This document shows, in pieces, positions 48,170 to 60,528 of a stretch of DNA of 64,000 bases (within the stretch, counting starts at the first letter, position 1; each line of letters begins with the position of its first letter). The notes under the pieces were generated by a model. That model made no database searches. It was not told where the DNA came from and saw only the letters and a program-made list of their open reading frames with translations. Source of the DNA: Carallia brachiata (taxonomy: Eukaryota; Streptophyta; Magnoliopsida; Malpighiales; Rhizophoraceae); NCBI GenBank assembly GCA_021464245.1, contig JADCRB010000158.1:62001-126000 (forward strand), in the 5' to 3' direction. Both the position numbers and the translations under genes were made by a program.

Positions 48170-51100
48170 GGAGGGAAGAGACTCGGGGCTTTGTCCTTTT
48201 ATTAATAAATAACCAATTAATTGGATTTGTTGTTGCTGCAGTGATCTTATTCAATTACGGTGGCTTATCTTAGCTTAATCCACAGTATCCGATCCCATCC
48301 ATCCCATCATGGGAAGTGGGAACTTTTCCTCTTAAAATAAAAGAAAAGGATTCAATGGGCCAAACTTATGTGGCGGTTTTGCTTTTTTAAAGTCTCAGTC
48401 TCTTGGCACATGTGCATGAATTCATTGACAGGAATTATCTTTCCCTCCTACTTTATTAGAACCAACGGTGCAGCTGAATTTAGTTACCTCTATGATACGA
48501 ATGATTTTGCTTTCACTTACAAATATATATCATGCTATTATGCTTGTCATGTATATTTGCTATTTTAAGAGATAATTCACAGTAATTAGCATTGAAAAAA
48601 TGGAGATGGTCATATTAAAAGTTTATATATTATATCACAAAATAAAAAAGATGCTCACCAATGATCTATACATAATCAATAATCATGTCATTATACAAAA
48701 AAAGAATGAAAAATAAAGGTGTTAAAAAGTATAAAAAGTTTATATTCATAAAATATAAAAATTTGATATCACTTATAATATTTTTAAACTTATCCTTCTA
48801 TTAACTTAAATTTTTAAATTGATTTGAGATCTAAGAATTTTTTTTGACATAATATTAAAGCTCAGTATATTCTCTTATTTGTACTTAAATTTAATTTTTT
48901 ATATATAAGTTTGATGCGTTGCAATTTAATTTTTTTGTGATATGTATTAATCAGATTTAGGACATGTAAAAAAAGTGCATTAAAAAGTATAAAAATCTCT
49001 TCTTGATAAAATATAAAAATCTAATAATACTTTATTACTCTTAGGCTTCTGGATTTTAGATGAATTTAAAGTCTGAGGGCTTTATTTGAAAAAAAAAAAA
49101 AAACACATATAATGTATAGTGACAATGCGATAACATTGTTGAGGGAACTAGAACTGTTGTTACTCCTTGACGCTAAGTAAATGCTACGTACCAAAAAAAG
49201 GGCAAACAACGGTCCAAATGTCTATCACGAATATCTACATTACTGTAGTATTGACCTATTGGATGTCTTTTGTAGGTTCATAATTAAAAAGCTAATGTAA
49301 TCATTAAGTCGACCATTAACTCCTTTAGTACTACTTTATATTATCCCATAGAGCAATTGAATCAGCATATGCTCAAGAAACGTGGGAATATACCTTGTTG
49401 CCTCCCTAGGGTGACATTGAAGTCCAGTAAACTTTTTTAAAGGGTTAAACACCAAAATAATTTTAAATTTTTTAAGATTTCTTTAACGTAGTTTTATATA
49501 TTTTTATATTTTTATTTTAATTTTATAATTATATTTTTAATTATAATTAAATTTATACAAATAAAATCGTTGGTCAACAAGTTAGAAATCATATTTGATT
49601 TCAAGAAATATATAAATACAATTTTAAATGAAGAAATACGTTATCTTTTTAAAAAGAAACTTTCGTTTTTTTAGAAAATTGACGACAGATGCGTCCAACC
49701 CCTTAGAATCAAATTTAGTTTTTTTAGAATCAATTCAACAGTATCTCTCGAAGAAGACCTCACGGAGACCAACACCAACGTATTGCTAAAGATGTTCAAA
49801 TTTTCTTGCATCTATTTCAAAATTTACGGAACAATATGACACTTAAAATTACCACAACTCTATTTTATATATCATAAATGTTCTTTCATTTCACTTTAGA
49901 GAGAATATTAAAATCTGTCCCCTAAGAGAAATACACTGATGTTAGTCTCTGTCAAGTCTTCTCCGAAAGATGCTGCTGAATTGATTCTACAAGAGTTAAC
50001 TTTGATCCTAAGTGGTTTGGACTGTATATCTCTCATCAATTTTCTCAAAGAAAATATACGAGGATTTTTTTATTAAAAAAAATGACGTATTTCTCCTTTA
50101 AAGATTATATTTATGTATTTCCTGAGACCAAATATAGTTTCTAACTTTTTGACTAACGATTCCGTTTGCATAGTACTTAATTATAACTAAAAATATAGTT
50201 ATAAGACTGAACTAAAAATATAAAAAGATATAAGATTACATTGAAAAATTTCTAAAAAGTTTAGGATTACTTTAGTATTTATACCTTTTTTTTTAAATCA
50301 CGAAAAGATTTGATTTAATGCAATTATACAGGTTTTGGGTATAACAAACCCTAATTTACAAGGAATGAGAGTTCTTCGTTAATTACCAAATACACTAACT
50401 CTTGTTGGTCCCTTTTACTTAAGAAATATATTGCTAAAGAAAAGCAAAAATATTGAGATGATTATTGTTATTATTATTTTCCATTGTCTTTGGCTCATTT
50501 CGGTGAGTGCGGTTTGGTTATTTAATTTATATGGGTACCACGATAAGATAGTGTGAAAGGCTGGATCGCGAGCAGAACATCACAGCTTACCTGCTTATCA
50601 GTATGATCAAAACGTTATAATTAGAAAATTCATGAAAATCATAGTCACAGAGAGAGAACTAATATGAGAGCAACGAATGCGACAAGCTCCTGTGCAGATT
50701 TAATTGGAGATAGTCCAGTGCACACTCGAAGCCGCCCAAAAAGTAAAATCCTATCCTAGATAGGACATTAGGACCCCAGGTACCCTGTGAAAAATTAGGT
50801 GTAATTTGGTGGAGTGGCACTGCAGAGACGGAGGGATGGTGAGTCTTAATAGTTTTTTATTATTTTTAAAAAAATTTATGATGTGTATAATTAAATGTGA
50901 TATATATAATTTTATTTTAGATCTATGTACATTTTAAAAAAAAATAATATTGTTTAAAAAATATATAAAAAAATAAAAAAAACAAGTGAAATCTAATCCG
51001 AACCTGTGTTTTTAATCCGTTTCCCTATTTTTTTCCTTTTTTCCCAGTTTGGTGTCACGTAGTTGGATAAGGATAACTTTAGCGGGCAACTAATGGTTTG

Positions 51101-52643
51101 TTTGCACGTAAACATCGTTCGAGACACGCAATCCATATTGTTAATGGAATCCCTTGACTAGCTCGCACGATGACTTTTCTTACCCACTTCTTTATTCTGG
51201 TTTTGTAAAGACTATTATTGGCTTGTCATTGTCAAACTCGCATGCTCTAGACTTTTTTATCTTCTGCACGATTATTTTTGTTTAGGAAAAAATTTAGGAG
51301 ATCCCAAAAAAATTAACTGTAGAAAATTTAGATAATTATTTTTGTCCTGGGATAATTTTATCCCCTCCAATATAGGCATCTATAGCTCTTGACGATTGTT
51401 TCTTTTCGTATTCCCTTAGTTGGACTCTTTTTTTTTTTTTTTTTAACAAATAGAAAGATAAGGACGGTGTCTTACAATTTCAGAAGGGAGTATTACCTCT
51501 ACTCCCCTACTCATTTATTTATTTACATCATAGCAAAAATTTATATTTTGCAAGAATTTTGGACAATTGGAGTTTGAGCCCTCAATTTCATTTTGTCTGA
51601 GGTTAGAATTACACAGAGAACACTGGAATTATTATGCCAATAAAAGGAACAGTAACAGCGTGTTATTGTCTCTGTCTCCGTTATTTTCCCCTGTTGGGAA
51701 CTCATTGCTTGTGTATTGTAAGCACGACATTTTAGTTATCATAGGCCGGCCTAAGCCACAAGGCTTTTTAAAAAGGCTTATCCGATTAAACTAAGTGACG
51801 TTGGCAGTTTTTAGTAGTGAGGCCCAAGCCTAAAGTTTCCTTCTAGGTCCACCAAAATGCATGGTTCTTGGAAATTGAAGTAAAACACGAATTGGGCTCG
51901 ACACTAGGGAGTCCCGAACGGTTGTATTTCGCATCTTGCAAAGAACCTAGGCCCAGTTTCAAGGAAAAAAGACAAAAAGATAGATAAGTAAAATTTCTCT
52001 AAAAAAAAAAAAAAAAAACAAAACAAATCTAATCTAAAGATAGATAAGTAAAATTTCTCTCAAAAAAAAAAAAAAAGAGATCAGTAAAAGCCTAATCGAG
52101 CTCACCATTCTGAATTGGGTGGAGTACACTTACACTTTGCCTAAAGTTTAAACCAATGGGTATTCTGAGTAATGAATTTATGGTTTTATTTCCATGTTTA
52201 TAAAATTTTTTGTCACGAATGGAGGAGATGGGGGTACTTGAAACCCACAATTAAATTGATGACAGAGCCAAAAATTCCAATCCAAATATCAAACCGTAGC
52301 CAAATTTCTGTCTCGGTGCATTCCCATGTGGGCTAATACCCATTCCTGATAATATCAGTTTTAAATTTGTTCGTCAATGGACTTTAAATTTGCAATGTTG
52401 CGCAATAGGAAGGCATGATCCACATATTTGGCTGCACCATGATTGCAGCAAAATGCCCACGAATTAAGCTGCAAGTGACAGAGCCAGTTTCCTCAGGCTG
52501 CGCGCGTATAAATTCTTAAAGCATGTGAAAAGGAAATTGTTTGTCAATAGTCATTCGTATTTATTCTCCAGAGCCTTTAGAGCCCAAACTCTCTTAATTA
52601 TTACTTCAAAAATTCATAACTCATCTGCCCATCACATATGTAT
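48170..52643. other. Upstream region of chitinase B and spacer to DUF241 gene 2
   Basis: No gene recognised. Up to about 50550 it matches the upstream region of chitinase A, apart from the hairpin element. A 60 bp tandem pair (AGATAGATAAGTAAAATTTC plus A tract) lies at about 51977-52075. The rest is AT-rich. Confidence 0.5.
49442..50288. mobile_element. 847 bp long-hairpin foldback element
   Basis: The left arm (about 49442-49800) is inverted in the right arm (about 49925-50288) nearly end to end, with a loop of only about 120 bp. Ends: left GGGTTAAACACCAAAATAA, right (reverse complement) GGTATAAATACTAAAGTAA. The 9 bp duplication TTTTTTAAA lies at 49433-49441 and 50289-50297. Unit A lacks it near 27580. 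Its structure fits a Mutator-type foldback element. A transcript across it would fold into a long double strand. Confidence 0.88.
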
Positions 52644-53895
52644 CTAATGGATAATGAACCACAAGCATATGTTCAAGGAAGTATAAGTCGATTTGTAGCA
52701 TTTGAAAGAAAGTAGAATTCTAATTTTGTTATACCGAAAGAAATTGTTAGCATACAGGCATCTGTAAATGTAATATACATAATCCATGTAATGTACAAAT
52801 ATGGCTTTTAATATTGCTCCAAAAAAATTATATATGGCTTTTAATATTGATTTTCCAAGGTTACAAATTCTAATTGAAAATGTTGGAAGGGACACTCTGG
52901 CTTTGATCATATTCCTAAACAGGCTCTCCATCGTTTCTTTAAGATCTTGAATGCACGATTCCAAACTTTTCAGTTGATCTTTGGCGCTTTCAACTGGGAC
53001 GTTGTTATCAGATTTTGTCGTATTATGACTAATAATAAGGGATTCCAATGTGGCATCAACCGCGGCAAACTCATTTATGTCTGTATTCTCCTCTGCACTC
53101 GCTGCTATCTTATGCCGCTTCTGCCTGGAAACCAATACCGACCAGCCCGTTGGTCTTGATTGCGGGTTTGATGCAGAGATGTATGACAGCAAGTATTCGA
53201 AAACGGAAAGGGTCGTGGCTTCAACGTCTCTTAACGTGCTTATAATCTCTGCATTATTCATCCTAAAAAAAAAAAAAAAATTTATGTATTTAGGTATAAT
53301 TTCCCTTAATTTTAATTTATTATCCTTAAAATTATATTTTTGTCCCCTAAATTTTATACACACTTTTTTAGCAATTTTTTTTTTTTGACATGTATATAAA
53401 TTTTTCCCTCCTGAAGAAAATTTCTGGCGTTTGCTTCAAATTTTTCAAGGCTTTTCTAATTTCCTTCTTTGCTGCTTTCCTGGATTTTATATATCTTCTG
53501 ATCTCGGCAGCTAGGCCTTCTTGTCTTCTGCGAATGACTGACTGAAGTTCGTTTAGGCATTCTCTTCTTTGCGAGAGGGAATCCCTGATAGTGCTGCAAA
53601 GGTCCAAGAGTCTAAGGGATCCATCCAAGAACCGATCGAAATGGTTTCGATGGAATGCACAGGCTTGTCGGGATGCCTGCAATTGGAGAAGCTTATCAAC
53701 ACAGCCGTGCAGGTCTTGAAGGCTACTAAGTTTTTGGCCTACGACGACTGACGATGAAGAAGAGGAGGTAGCTTGCATACCCCTCAGTCGGCCCACATGT
53801 TCATCAACTTGGGAGGCGACTGGGTGTGGCCTGGAAGGCAAACTGTTAGAGCGACCATGGAGATGGGTTTTGGGGTCAATTGGGGAGGCAGCCAT
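52644..53895 (-). CDS. DUF241/BPS1-like gene 2 with an intron-like insertion and lost stop
   Basis: DUF241 family (PF03087), role unknown. ATG at 53893-53895 opens MAASPIDPKTHLHGRSNSLP, the family N-terminus; the upstream in-frame Met at 54006 lacks family similarity. The first part (53390-53895) holds VVVGQKLSSLQDLHGCVDKL, LDGSLRLLDLCSTIRDSL and VIRRRQEGL. The second part (to 52870) holds EIISTLRDVEATTLSVFEYL and a coiled C-terminus. Between them 127 bp of AT-rich DNA (53263-53389) ends in a T tract plus AG. Removing it as an intron, with a weak donor CAT|GTCAAA, restores one frame. Family members I know have no intron there. At the 3' end one missing base near 52882 shifts the frame past the ancestral TAG (52870-52872), adding about 75 unrelated residues to 52644. 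An N base is at 53975 upstream. It may be functional, or decaying. Confidence 0.72.
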
Positions 53896-54013
53896 TTGAG
53901 TAATTAAGTCCGTGGGTAGAGAAATCGAAGCTAATGAGTTCACTACAATTTGGTTTTCAGCTAATTGTTTTCCTNTAGACGCAGCGTGGAAACTTAGTCT
54001 GTCCATGTAATGA

Positions 54014-54052
54014 ACATATATATATATATATGTGTGTGCGCGCGCGCGTGCA
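54014..54052. repeat. Alternating TA-TG-CG tract (Z-DNA-prone) upstream of DUF241-2
   Basis: The tract runs (TA)n, then (TG)n, then (CG)n for about 39 bp with strict pyrimidine-purine alternation. It lies 120-155 bp upstream of the DUF241-2 ATG, where the TATATA part could also serve as TATA box. CG alternation of this kind readily adopts left-handed DNA. Confidence 0.9.
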
Positions 54053-54794
54053 TAAATAGTTTGGCGGGGGAGACAAATGGAATCTCATGCATTCTATTCA
54101 ATTTTCAAGTTTCAATGTGTGATAGTAGCACGTTTCTAGCTGGATCCGTACACAATATGAGCAGCGATGTTTGTGCAATGTCTCTTGCCCACCACGTTTT
54201 CCAACTCAGCATTAGCATGCCAAGTGCGGCATTAGTTAACTTGAATAAAATTCAGCTTGTGATCTATATACATACACCCTTTCGCGGCGCATGAGCGCTA
54301 ACAATCAATGCATTAATTGGCGATGAGCATCTAATCTCAATGGAAGGGAGGGAGGGGGAGACAAGAGGAATCCCATCTATTGTCAGTGTCTTTCTTTTTT
54401 TTTCTCCCCTCAACTTTGTTTCGGCAATGTTCCATGCTCAACCAGTTCTCCAGCTCATGCACATCCGTCCCCAGCAATTATAAATTAATTAATGAAGATC
54501 ATTAGCTTTTTAATTGGGTGAATGACAATTGCAATTGCACGAGTGGTCCTGTTTCCAGAATAATGCGTTTCTTCCATGACCACTGCATATATGCATGGGT
54601 GCTTGGCTGCTTGCGCTTGCGTGAAGATCATGCCAAATAATAAATTCGTTGATAGATCAATAATCAATTCCACTATTCGAGATTTGCGTGCAGCAACATG
54701 CATGGATGAATGAGCAGTGATGATTTCTACCTCCTCCCTCAAAATACAAAAAATCTCTCTCTTCCCCTCGCAGTACCCCACCCCATTTATTTAT
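54053..54794. other. Spacer, matches 33690-34735 of unit A
   Basis: No gene recognised. Contains AATGCATTAATTGGCGATGA and downstream DNA that align closely with unit A. It ends in ATTTATTTAT at the insertion point of the large element. Confidence 0.6.
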
Positions 54795-55904
54795 CGAAAA
54801 TGTTTATGGGCAAACTCCTCAGCCATATCCTTTTCCAATCTGACGTGGCATGGACAAATATGAAGGAGCAAGTACATAAAAGTTAATAAAAAAAGAGGAC
54901 AAGTGCATAAAAGCTAATAAAATAATAAGAACAACCGCGCGGGAGAGAGGGGCCGAAAATGTCAGATGAAAAAAAGTGAAAAAAAGTCCGCCAAAAATCG
55001 GCACAACGGCAGCAAGGCAAAATTCGAGAAGAGTGTTATCAAAGAGACAAGAATGGAAAAAATCTTTGAGGTGTTAAGATTGTGAGTATAGCTGCAAGTG
55101 AGTTATTACGTTTATTAAGAGTTTCGTGGCTCAATTCGAAATTGTTTATTTAACTAAACAAGCAATATACGACATATAGTATAACTTAAATCTAAATCTC
55201 ATTTAATAAATGAACCGAGCTTGCGCAAAGACAAACTTAACTTTATTAAGCTTATGAACAATTTGTTAAAAAATTTGTCTATATAAACTAATTTAATATG
55301 TTATAAAAATAATTTTAATATACTCATTTTTAAAATTATATATACATATATCTATATTTATACGTTATAAATAAATATATATATATATATATACATTAAA
55401 ATTAAATATTTATTTTTAATTAGTTAATTATATTTAAATAATTTTTTCTTTTATTTTATGCATAATAAAAAAAATTTAAATTTTAATTATTTTGTTAATA
55501 TTATAAAATCAAATGATACAGTTCATTAAACCCTCAAAAACTAGGCTTGAAAATAGCAAGCTCGACTAAGTTCTGCTCATTCTTAAACGATAATGACACT
55601 GGGTTTTATTTTTAGATTCGTTTAATAAACGAGATAACACCTAGACTTGGCAAAACTTAGTTACTCAACTTTTTTGCAGTCCTAATTGTGAGTTTGGGAA
55701 AAATTTGTTGGCTCCTAATTATTAAAAGATGGCGATGTGAGTTTTTTTTCTTTAATTTTTGTTTTTACATGAATTGTTTTCTTTATGAATTTAACATTAT
55801 CAAATAAACATGGATAAATTTAAGAAGTTTATAATTAAGAAGTTATAGCAATTTACTATAGTTAAAATTAAACAAGTCTCACCAATAAAATTTGCATAAA
55901 ACGA

Positions 55905-56420
55905 GGTAAGTTTCAATAAATTATCATTTTGTTCCACCAATTAAGCTTCTATTGCAGTTCATTATCAATCACTCTCTATAAATAACTTGACACAATATTC
56001 TATAAGTTTGAACAATTTACTATTATTATCTTAGTTTAGCCAAGTATCATTATTTTTCAAGTTAGTTAAAATTTTAAAAATTGCTTCTATTGAATTTATA
56101 AAAAAACAAGTGTATTCTAATAATTATCAATTTGTTGCACAAATTATATCTATTGTAATTGCTATTAACAACTCTCTATAGATAATTTGGCACATAAAAT
56201 CAATTTAGGCAAATCAACATCATTTTCTTACCTTACCTACCAAGAATTATTATCTTTATACTTGATCAAAATTAAGCAAGTTGCTTCAATTGAATTTATA
56301 AAAGAATAGTTATGTTCCAATAAATTACTAGCTTATTCCACAAACCTTTTAATATTGTTTAATTAAAACTCAATTGATTAGATGAGATTTATACTACATA
56401 CTTGAGAATGGAAATACTTG
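55905..56420. repeat. ~200 bp tandem units, block 1 (three units)
   Basis: The phrase TTCCAATAAATTAC or close variants appears at about 55909, 56110 and 56315, and each is followed by a variant of CTCTCTATAGATAATTTGGCA or GCTTCTATTGAATTTATAAA. Spacing is about 203 bp. Confidence 0.75.
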
Positions 56421-57104
56421 CTTTGTATAATCATAAGCCGTATAAAACATCAAAATAAAGTTTCTTACAGAGAATGTTTCTATATAAGTCAGGCATTTGT
56501 CTCTTAGGATTAAGCAATTAAAGGAAATAAAATTGGAAACATTGTTGATTATGTGTAGGAAAGTGAAATCTCAAAGTAGTTTATGATTTTTATTTTTCGG
56601 GGTCTATCCAAAAAATTAAGGACAAAAGTTAAGAGAGTTTGTTTTCATGTTCTAAATTAATTATTTGTTATTTTCTAGTCATCTAATAAAAGAACAAATG
56701 CAAAATTCACAACTACAAATTTTAGCATTAAATAGAGTACTATGTGAAACAATCAAAATATGATGTGCAACTAAAAAGGTAGAATAAGCAACAAATTGTT
56801 CAAGAACAAATTAGATAAATTTTTATGCAGAATTCACTGAATGTGCAACAATTTCTATTGTATGTGCAACAACATTGATATTAAAGTGAAACGAGTAGGC
56901 CACTACATTTTGTAAGAGTTTGCAGCTCGTTGCTCAACAATTAGCCTTTGTTGCAAATATAATCAAACTAATTGCAAATTGAATCAATTTTAGGGAAAAG
57001 TGTAAGGAAAAAAAGGAAAAAAATTAGCCTGTGAAGTTTAAATTCACAATATAGATTCTGCCTAGCCAAATCATCTCACTCGGAACTATTTATGTTATGG
57101 GCAC

Positions 57105-57480
57105 TGTTATATGGGCATACGAATTTTTCAAACGATTTAATTATATTTTAACAACATACATATTTTTTGTAACAACAGAAATACTTTTTGCAATAAAAAA
57201 ATAAAATGTAAATTTATGTTGTAAAAAATATAATTGTTGTTGTAAAAAATAGATATTGTTGCGGGCACTATTACATAGGCAAACACTTTTTGCCATACCA
57301 TTTGGTCATTCTACAACAACGAGTCATATTTTTTGTAACAACATACCTAATTTTTGTAACAAAAAAATAAAGTGTAAATTTTTGTTGCAAAAAATATATT
57401 TGTTGTTGCAAAAAGTATAGATGTGGTTGCAGTCTAACCGAATTGTATAACAAAAAGTGTATGCCTATTAACTTTTTTCC
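57105..57480. repeat. Duplicated GGGCACTRTTAYATRGGCA element
   Basis: Two related halves begin GGGCACTGTTATATGGGCAT (57100-57119 area) and GGGCACTATTACATAGGCAA (about 57262). Each runs into TTTTTTGTAACAACA. The inverted end TAGGCATACACTTTTTGTTA at about 57440-57475 suggests nested small MITEs. Confidence 0.5.
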
Positions 57481-57879
57481 TTATTGGAATATGACCGAAT
57501 CGTTTGACAAAAAACATATGATCATTAACTTTTTTTGTTTATGTTAAGGAAAATGATAAAGTTGTTGACTTAGTACTATGTAAGTAGTTATAATTGTAGT
57601 TACTTTATAATATTACTAATGTTATTTACCATGGTGACTTGGCAATGATTGAAAAGTGAAATTGTATCCTCGATTTATACAACAAATTTATGCTTTTCTT
57701 GTAATATACTGTTACACAACCTCAGGCTCCCTTATGTACAATATCTATGACTATCTACTTTTTTTCTTTAATTAAATTTGAGTTGCTTGTTGGCTAGTTT
57801 CTTGGTCAAATGAAGAAGTCTATAGCAATTTACTACGGTTAAAATTAAATAAGTCACTTCAATAAAATTTGTAAAAAAA

Positions 57880-58660
57880 TAAGTTCCAATAAATTATCCT
57901 TTTGCTCTATAAATTAAGAAATTTATAGCAATTCAGTATTAATTACTCTCCATAGAGAACCTGCCACATGGCTAAATAATTTTGAACAAATTGATGTCAC
58001 TATCTTGCATTAGTGAAGTATCATTGTCTTTTTTACCTAGTTAAAATGTGAAAATTGCTTCTATTAAATTAGAGTCCAGTTAAGTGGACAGGATTTGGTG
58101 GATAGAAAATAGATCGAAATTTGTTTTTGTGCAACCAGGTGGTTTATTTGTGCAACCAGACGCTTAATTTTTGCAACAAAAAAATCGATGAAAAATACTT
58201 CAGAATTTGTTGCAATAATTCAGTGTCTCGTTGCACAAATAAACTATCCAATTGCACAAAAAAATTCCCGCGTCTATTTCCCGTCCACCAAATCTTGTCC
58301 ACATATCTTTTTCCTTAAATTTATAAGAAAAACAAGTCTATTCCAATGAATTACCATTTTATTGCACAATTTAAAATTTTTGTTGCAATTAAATACTAAT
58401 AGCTCTCTAAAAATAACATAGTATGTAGCAAAACAATTTTAGCCAAATCAAACATCACTTTCTTGCTTTATCAAGAATTATTATCTTTATACTTAATCAA
58501 AATAAAGCAAAATTGCTTCAATCGAATTTATGAAAGAATATTTATTTTCTAATAAATTACCAGTTTATTTCGACAAACCTTCCAATGTTTTTTTAATTAC
58601 AACTCAATTTACTAGATGAGATTCATACTACATGCCTGAATTTTTATGATTATATCATGG
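57880..58660. repeat. ~200 bp tandem units, block 2 (three units, one interrupted)
   Basis: The same phrase occurs at about 57886, 58338 and 58547. The first gap is about 452 bp; subtracting the MITE at 58071-58314 leaves about 200 bp. The block aligns with block 1 about 2 kb to the left, including the common end ACTAGATGAGATTCATACTACAT. Confidence 0.75.
58071..58314. mobile_element. 244 bp MITE nested in the tandem units
   Basis: Inverted ends GTGGACAGGATTTGGTGGA (58084 area) and, reversed, GTGGACAAGATTTGGTGGAC. Direct repeat TTAAATT at 58064-58070 and 58315-58321. Block 1 has the uninterrupted site at about 56090. The interior carries GTGCAACCA and TTGCACAA motifs. Confidence 0.85.
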
Positions 58661-58869
58661 GAGAGATATGAAAAAAATTGATTCTTGATCAAGTAAGTAA
58701 GAGCCATAATTGTCTTATGCAAGCTTATTGCCCAAAATGCAAGAATAATTGCAGTTAAATTTGACATATTTTTCACTAAGTCCATTCGTTATCTTGTTCA
58801 ATTTCAGGGGTAGGTCTGTCGCCTTATTCAAACATATAACCAAATGAGTTAATGCAATCATTGAGAGAC

Positions 58870-59183
58870 CTTTGTGTTAGAAATCAGAGCCACATGTACA
58901 ATACCAAAGCTTTCCACAATTTTTCCCATCTTGCTTGCTCCAATCACCAATATTCGGGCAGTTGCATACGAAGATTCAAGAAGCTTTCACCAATTTTTCC
59001 CAACAACATTTGTCTTAGTTATAATGCTCTTTCTGATAGAGAATGTATGCTTAAAGCAATTTACTAATGTTCCTTCTCAAGCAAACAACTCCTTGGCTAA
59101 CCTTAATAGCAGAGAATGCATCCTTCAAAAAAATGTATTGTCGCATCATTATTATACAACAAAAGCCAATCTTCACAAATATT
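58870..59183 (-). pseudogene. Decayed glutamyl-tRNA reductase (HEMA) fragment
   Basis: Glutamyl-tRNA reductase makes glutamate-1-semialdehyde in the plastid tetrapyrrole pathway. On the minus strand the DNA reads, in successive and interrupted frames: CEDWLLLYNNDATIHFFEG (about 59180-59125), ILCY with a stop, KVSQGVVCLRRNISKLL, then a stop, KHTFSIRKSIITKTN, another stop, and [19 protein letters not shown] (about 58980-58920). These follow the order of plant HEMA: LLYNNDATQHLFE, GEGQILAQ, VGQGV with GRNISGLFKHA, RTETN, then the NADPH-binding VIGAGKMGKL. Several internal pieces, including the VSAGLDSLVL part, are deleted. Identification is by recalled family motifs. It lies inside the 6.9 kb element, so it was probably captured rather than being a relic in place. 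Confidence 0.75.
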
Positions 59184-60528
59184 TGAATCCATAAAATGTT
59201 CTTGGGCAAACAATTTTGTCATATGAAATGGTAACATTGCAACAATAAGTATATTTTTTGCCACTGCATTAATAAAATGTGTAACGAAAAAATATAACTA
59301 TTTTTTTGATTCATATTTTATGATTGCAGTTGCAAAAAATTTGATTGTTTTTGCAATATTACCAGAATATACTCATGTATCGGTCCCGCTTCCGAAGCAA
59401 GGATGTTGTTGGTCTGCCACCAAGAACAACCACTGGTTTATTAGCAAATCTACAATTTTTGATACTCACGATTATTTTGTCAACGATAGAGGAAGCAAGT
59501 AAAAATCACATGTTATAAGTGTTTAAGCGAGAGCTACATAAGTAAAGACGAAGAACCAATTTCTTCTAGACAACAATAATAAAAATGATATCAAAAGAGA
59601 AAAAAAAAAGAGAAAAATGTAGGAAAATAAAACTCCAAAATTCTAAAGCTGAATAATAAACAAACGAAGAGAAAAGTAGCCTAATAGGGACTCGACAAAG
59701 GACTTGAATTGTTCAAAAGCAAAACCAGCCAACGAAAAAATTTTAAGATCTCAATAATTAACACTTTCTAGCACCTATATTGTGAAATTCCATTTTTCAG
59801 CAAATTATAAATGCCTTGCCAAGCCACAGATGCAGAGAACGTCCCAATTGCTCTAACTTTTATTATGCAGCAATGTTTCAAATCTTGATCACGTGCTACC
59901 AGTCAAAAAGTTCAACTTAGAAATTGAGATCTCCTTATGTCGTAGACTGTTTTTGGCCCATCTATTGCTGTCCACTGCCGCTTTGGCCATATACAGTCAC
60001 GTTGGTTGAACAAAACACAGCAGCCCAAGCAATTTCTATGGTAGTTTCCTTCTGTTATTACTTCACCTTAAAGTTGAAAAATAAAAGGCCAATAAAGTAA
60101 AATAAGAAAAATCAACTGCAATTAAGGAAAAAACTAACAATAAAAATAATAAATCTTTTCAAAAAGGGAAAGTCACAAATCAGGAAAAAGAGAAGGGGTG
60201 GTTATGGTTTTTAATTGACCCATGAGCTCTTTAGAAATTGAATTCAAAATTTCAATAAAAAACGCAAGGTTCAGGTTACATGGTGGTAGTTCCAATGGGC
60301 TAAGTTTGTTACAGGAAACTCGAGTAAAATTGAGTTACGACACTTCGGATTTCATACGGGGAAGTGAAATTATACACTTACAGCTTTTGAGAGATGGTCT
60401 TCTGCTTCTTACCTGTATTCAGGTATCACATCCAATATATTTCCCCTCAGGTATATTACACACGCTGTACCTTTGACTGCCTGCGTTCTGCAAAAAAACA
60501 TTTAAGTCTTTTCATCTACTATAGGAAT

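Noticed and set aside
53368..54006. Start of DUF241 gene 2 at the upstream Met (54006)
   Set aside because: The extra 37 residues have no family similarity and include the N base; MAASPIDPKT at 53895 is the family start.
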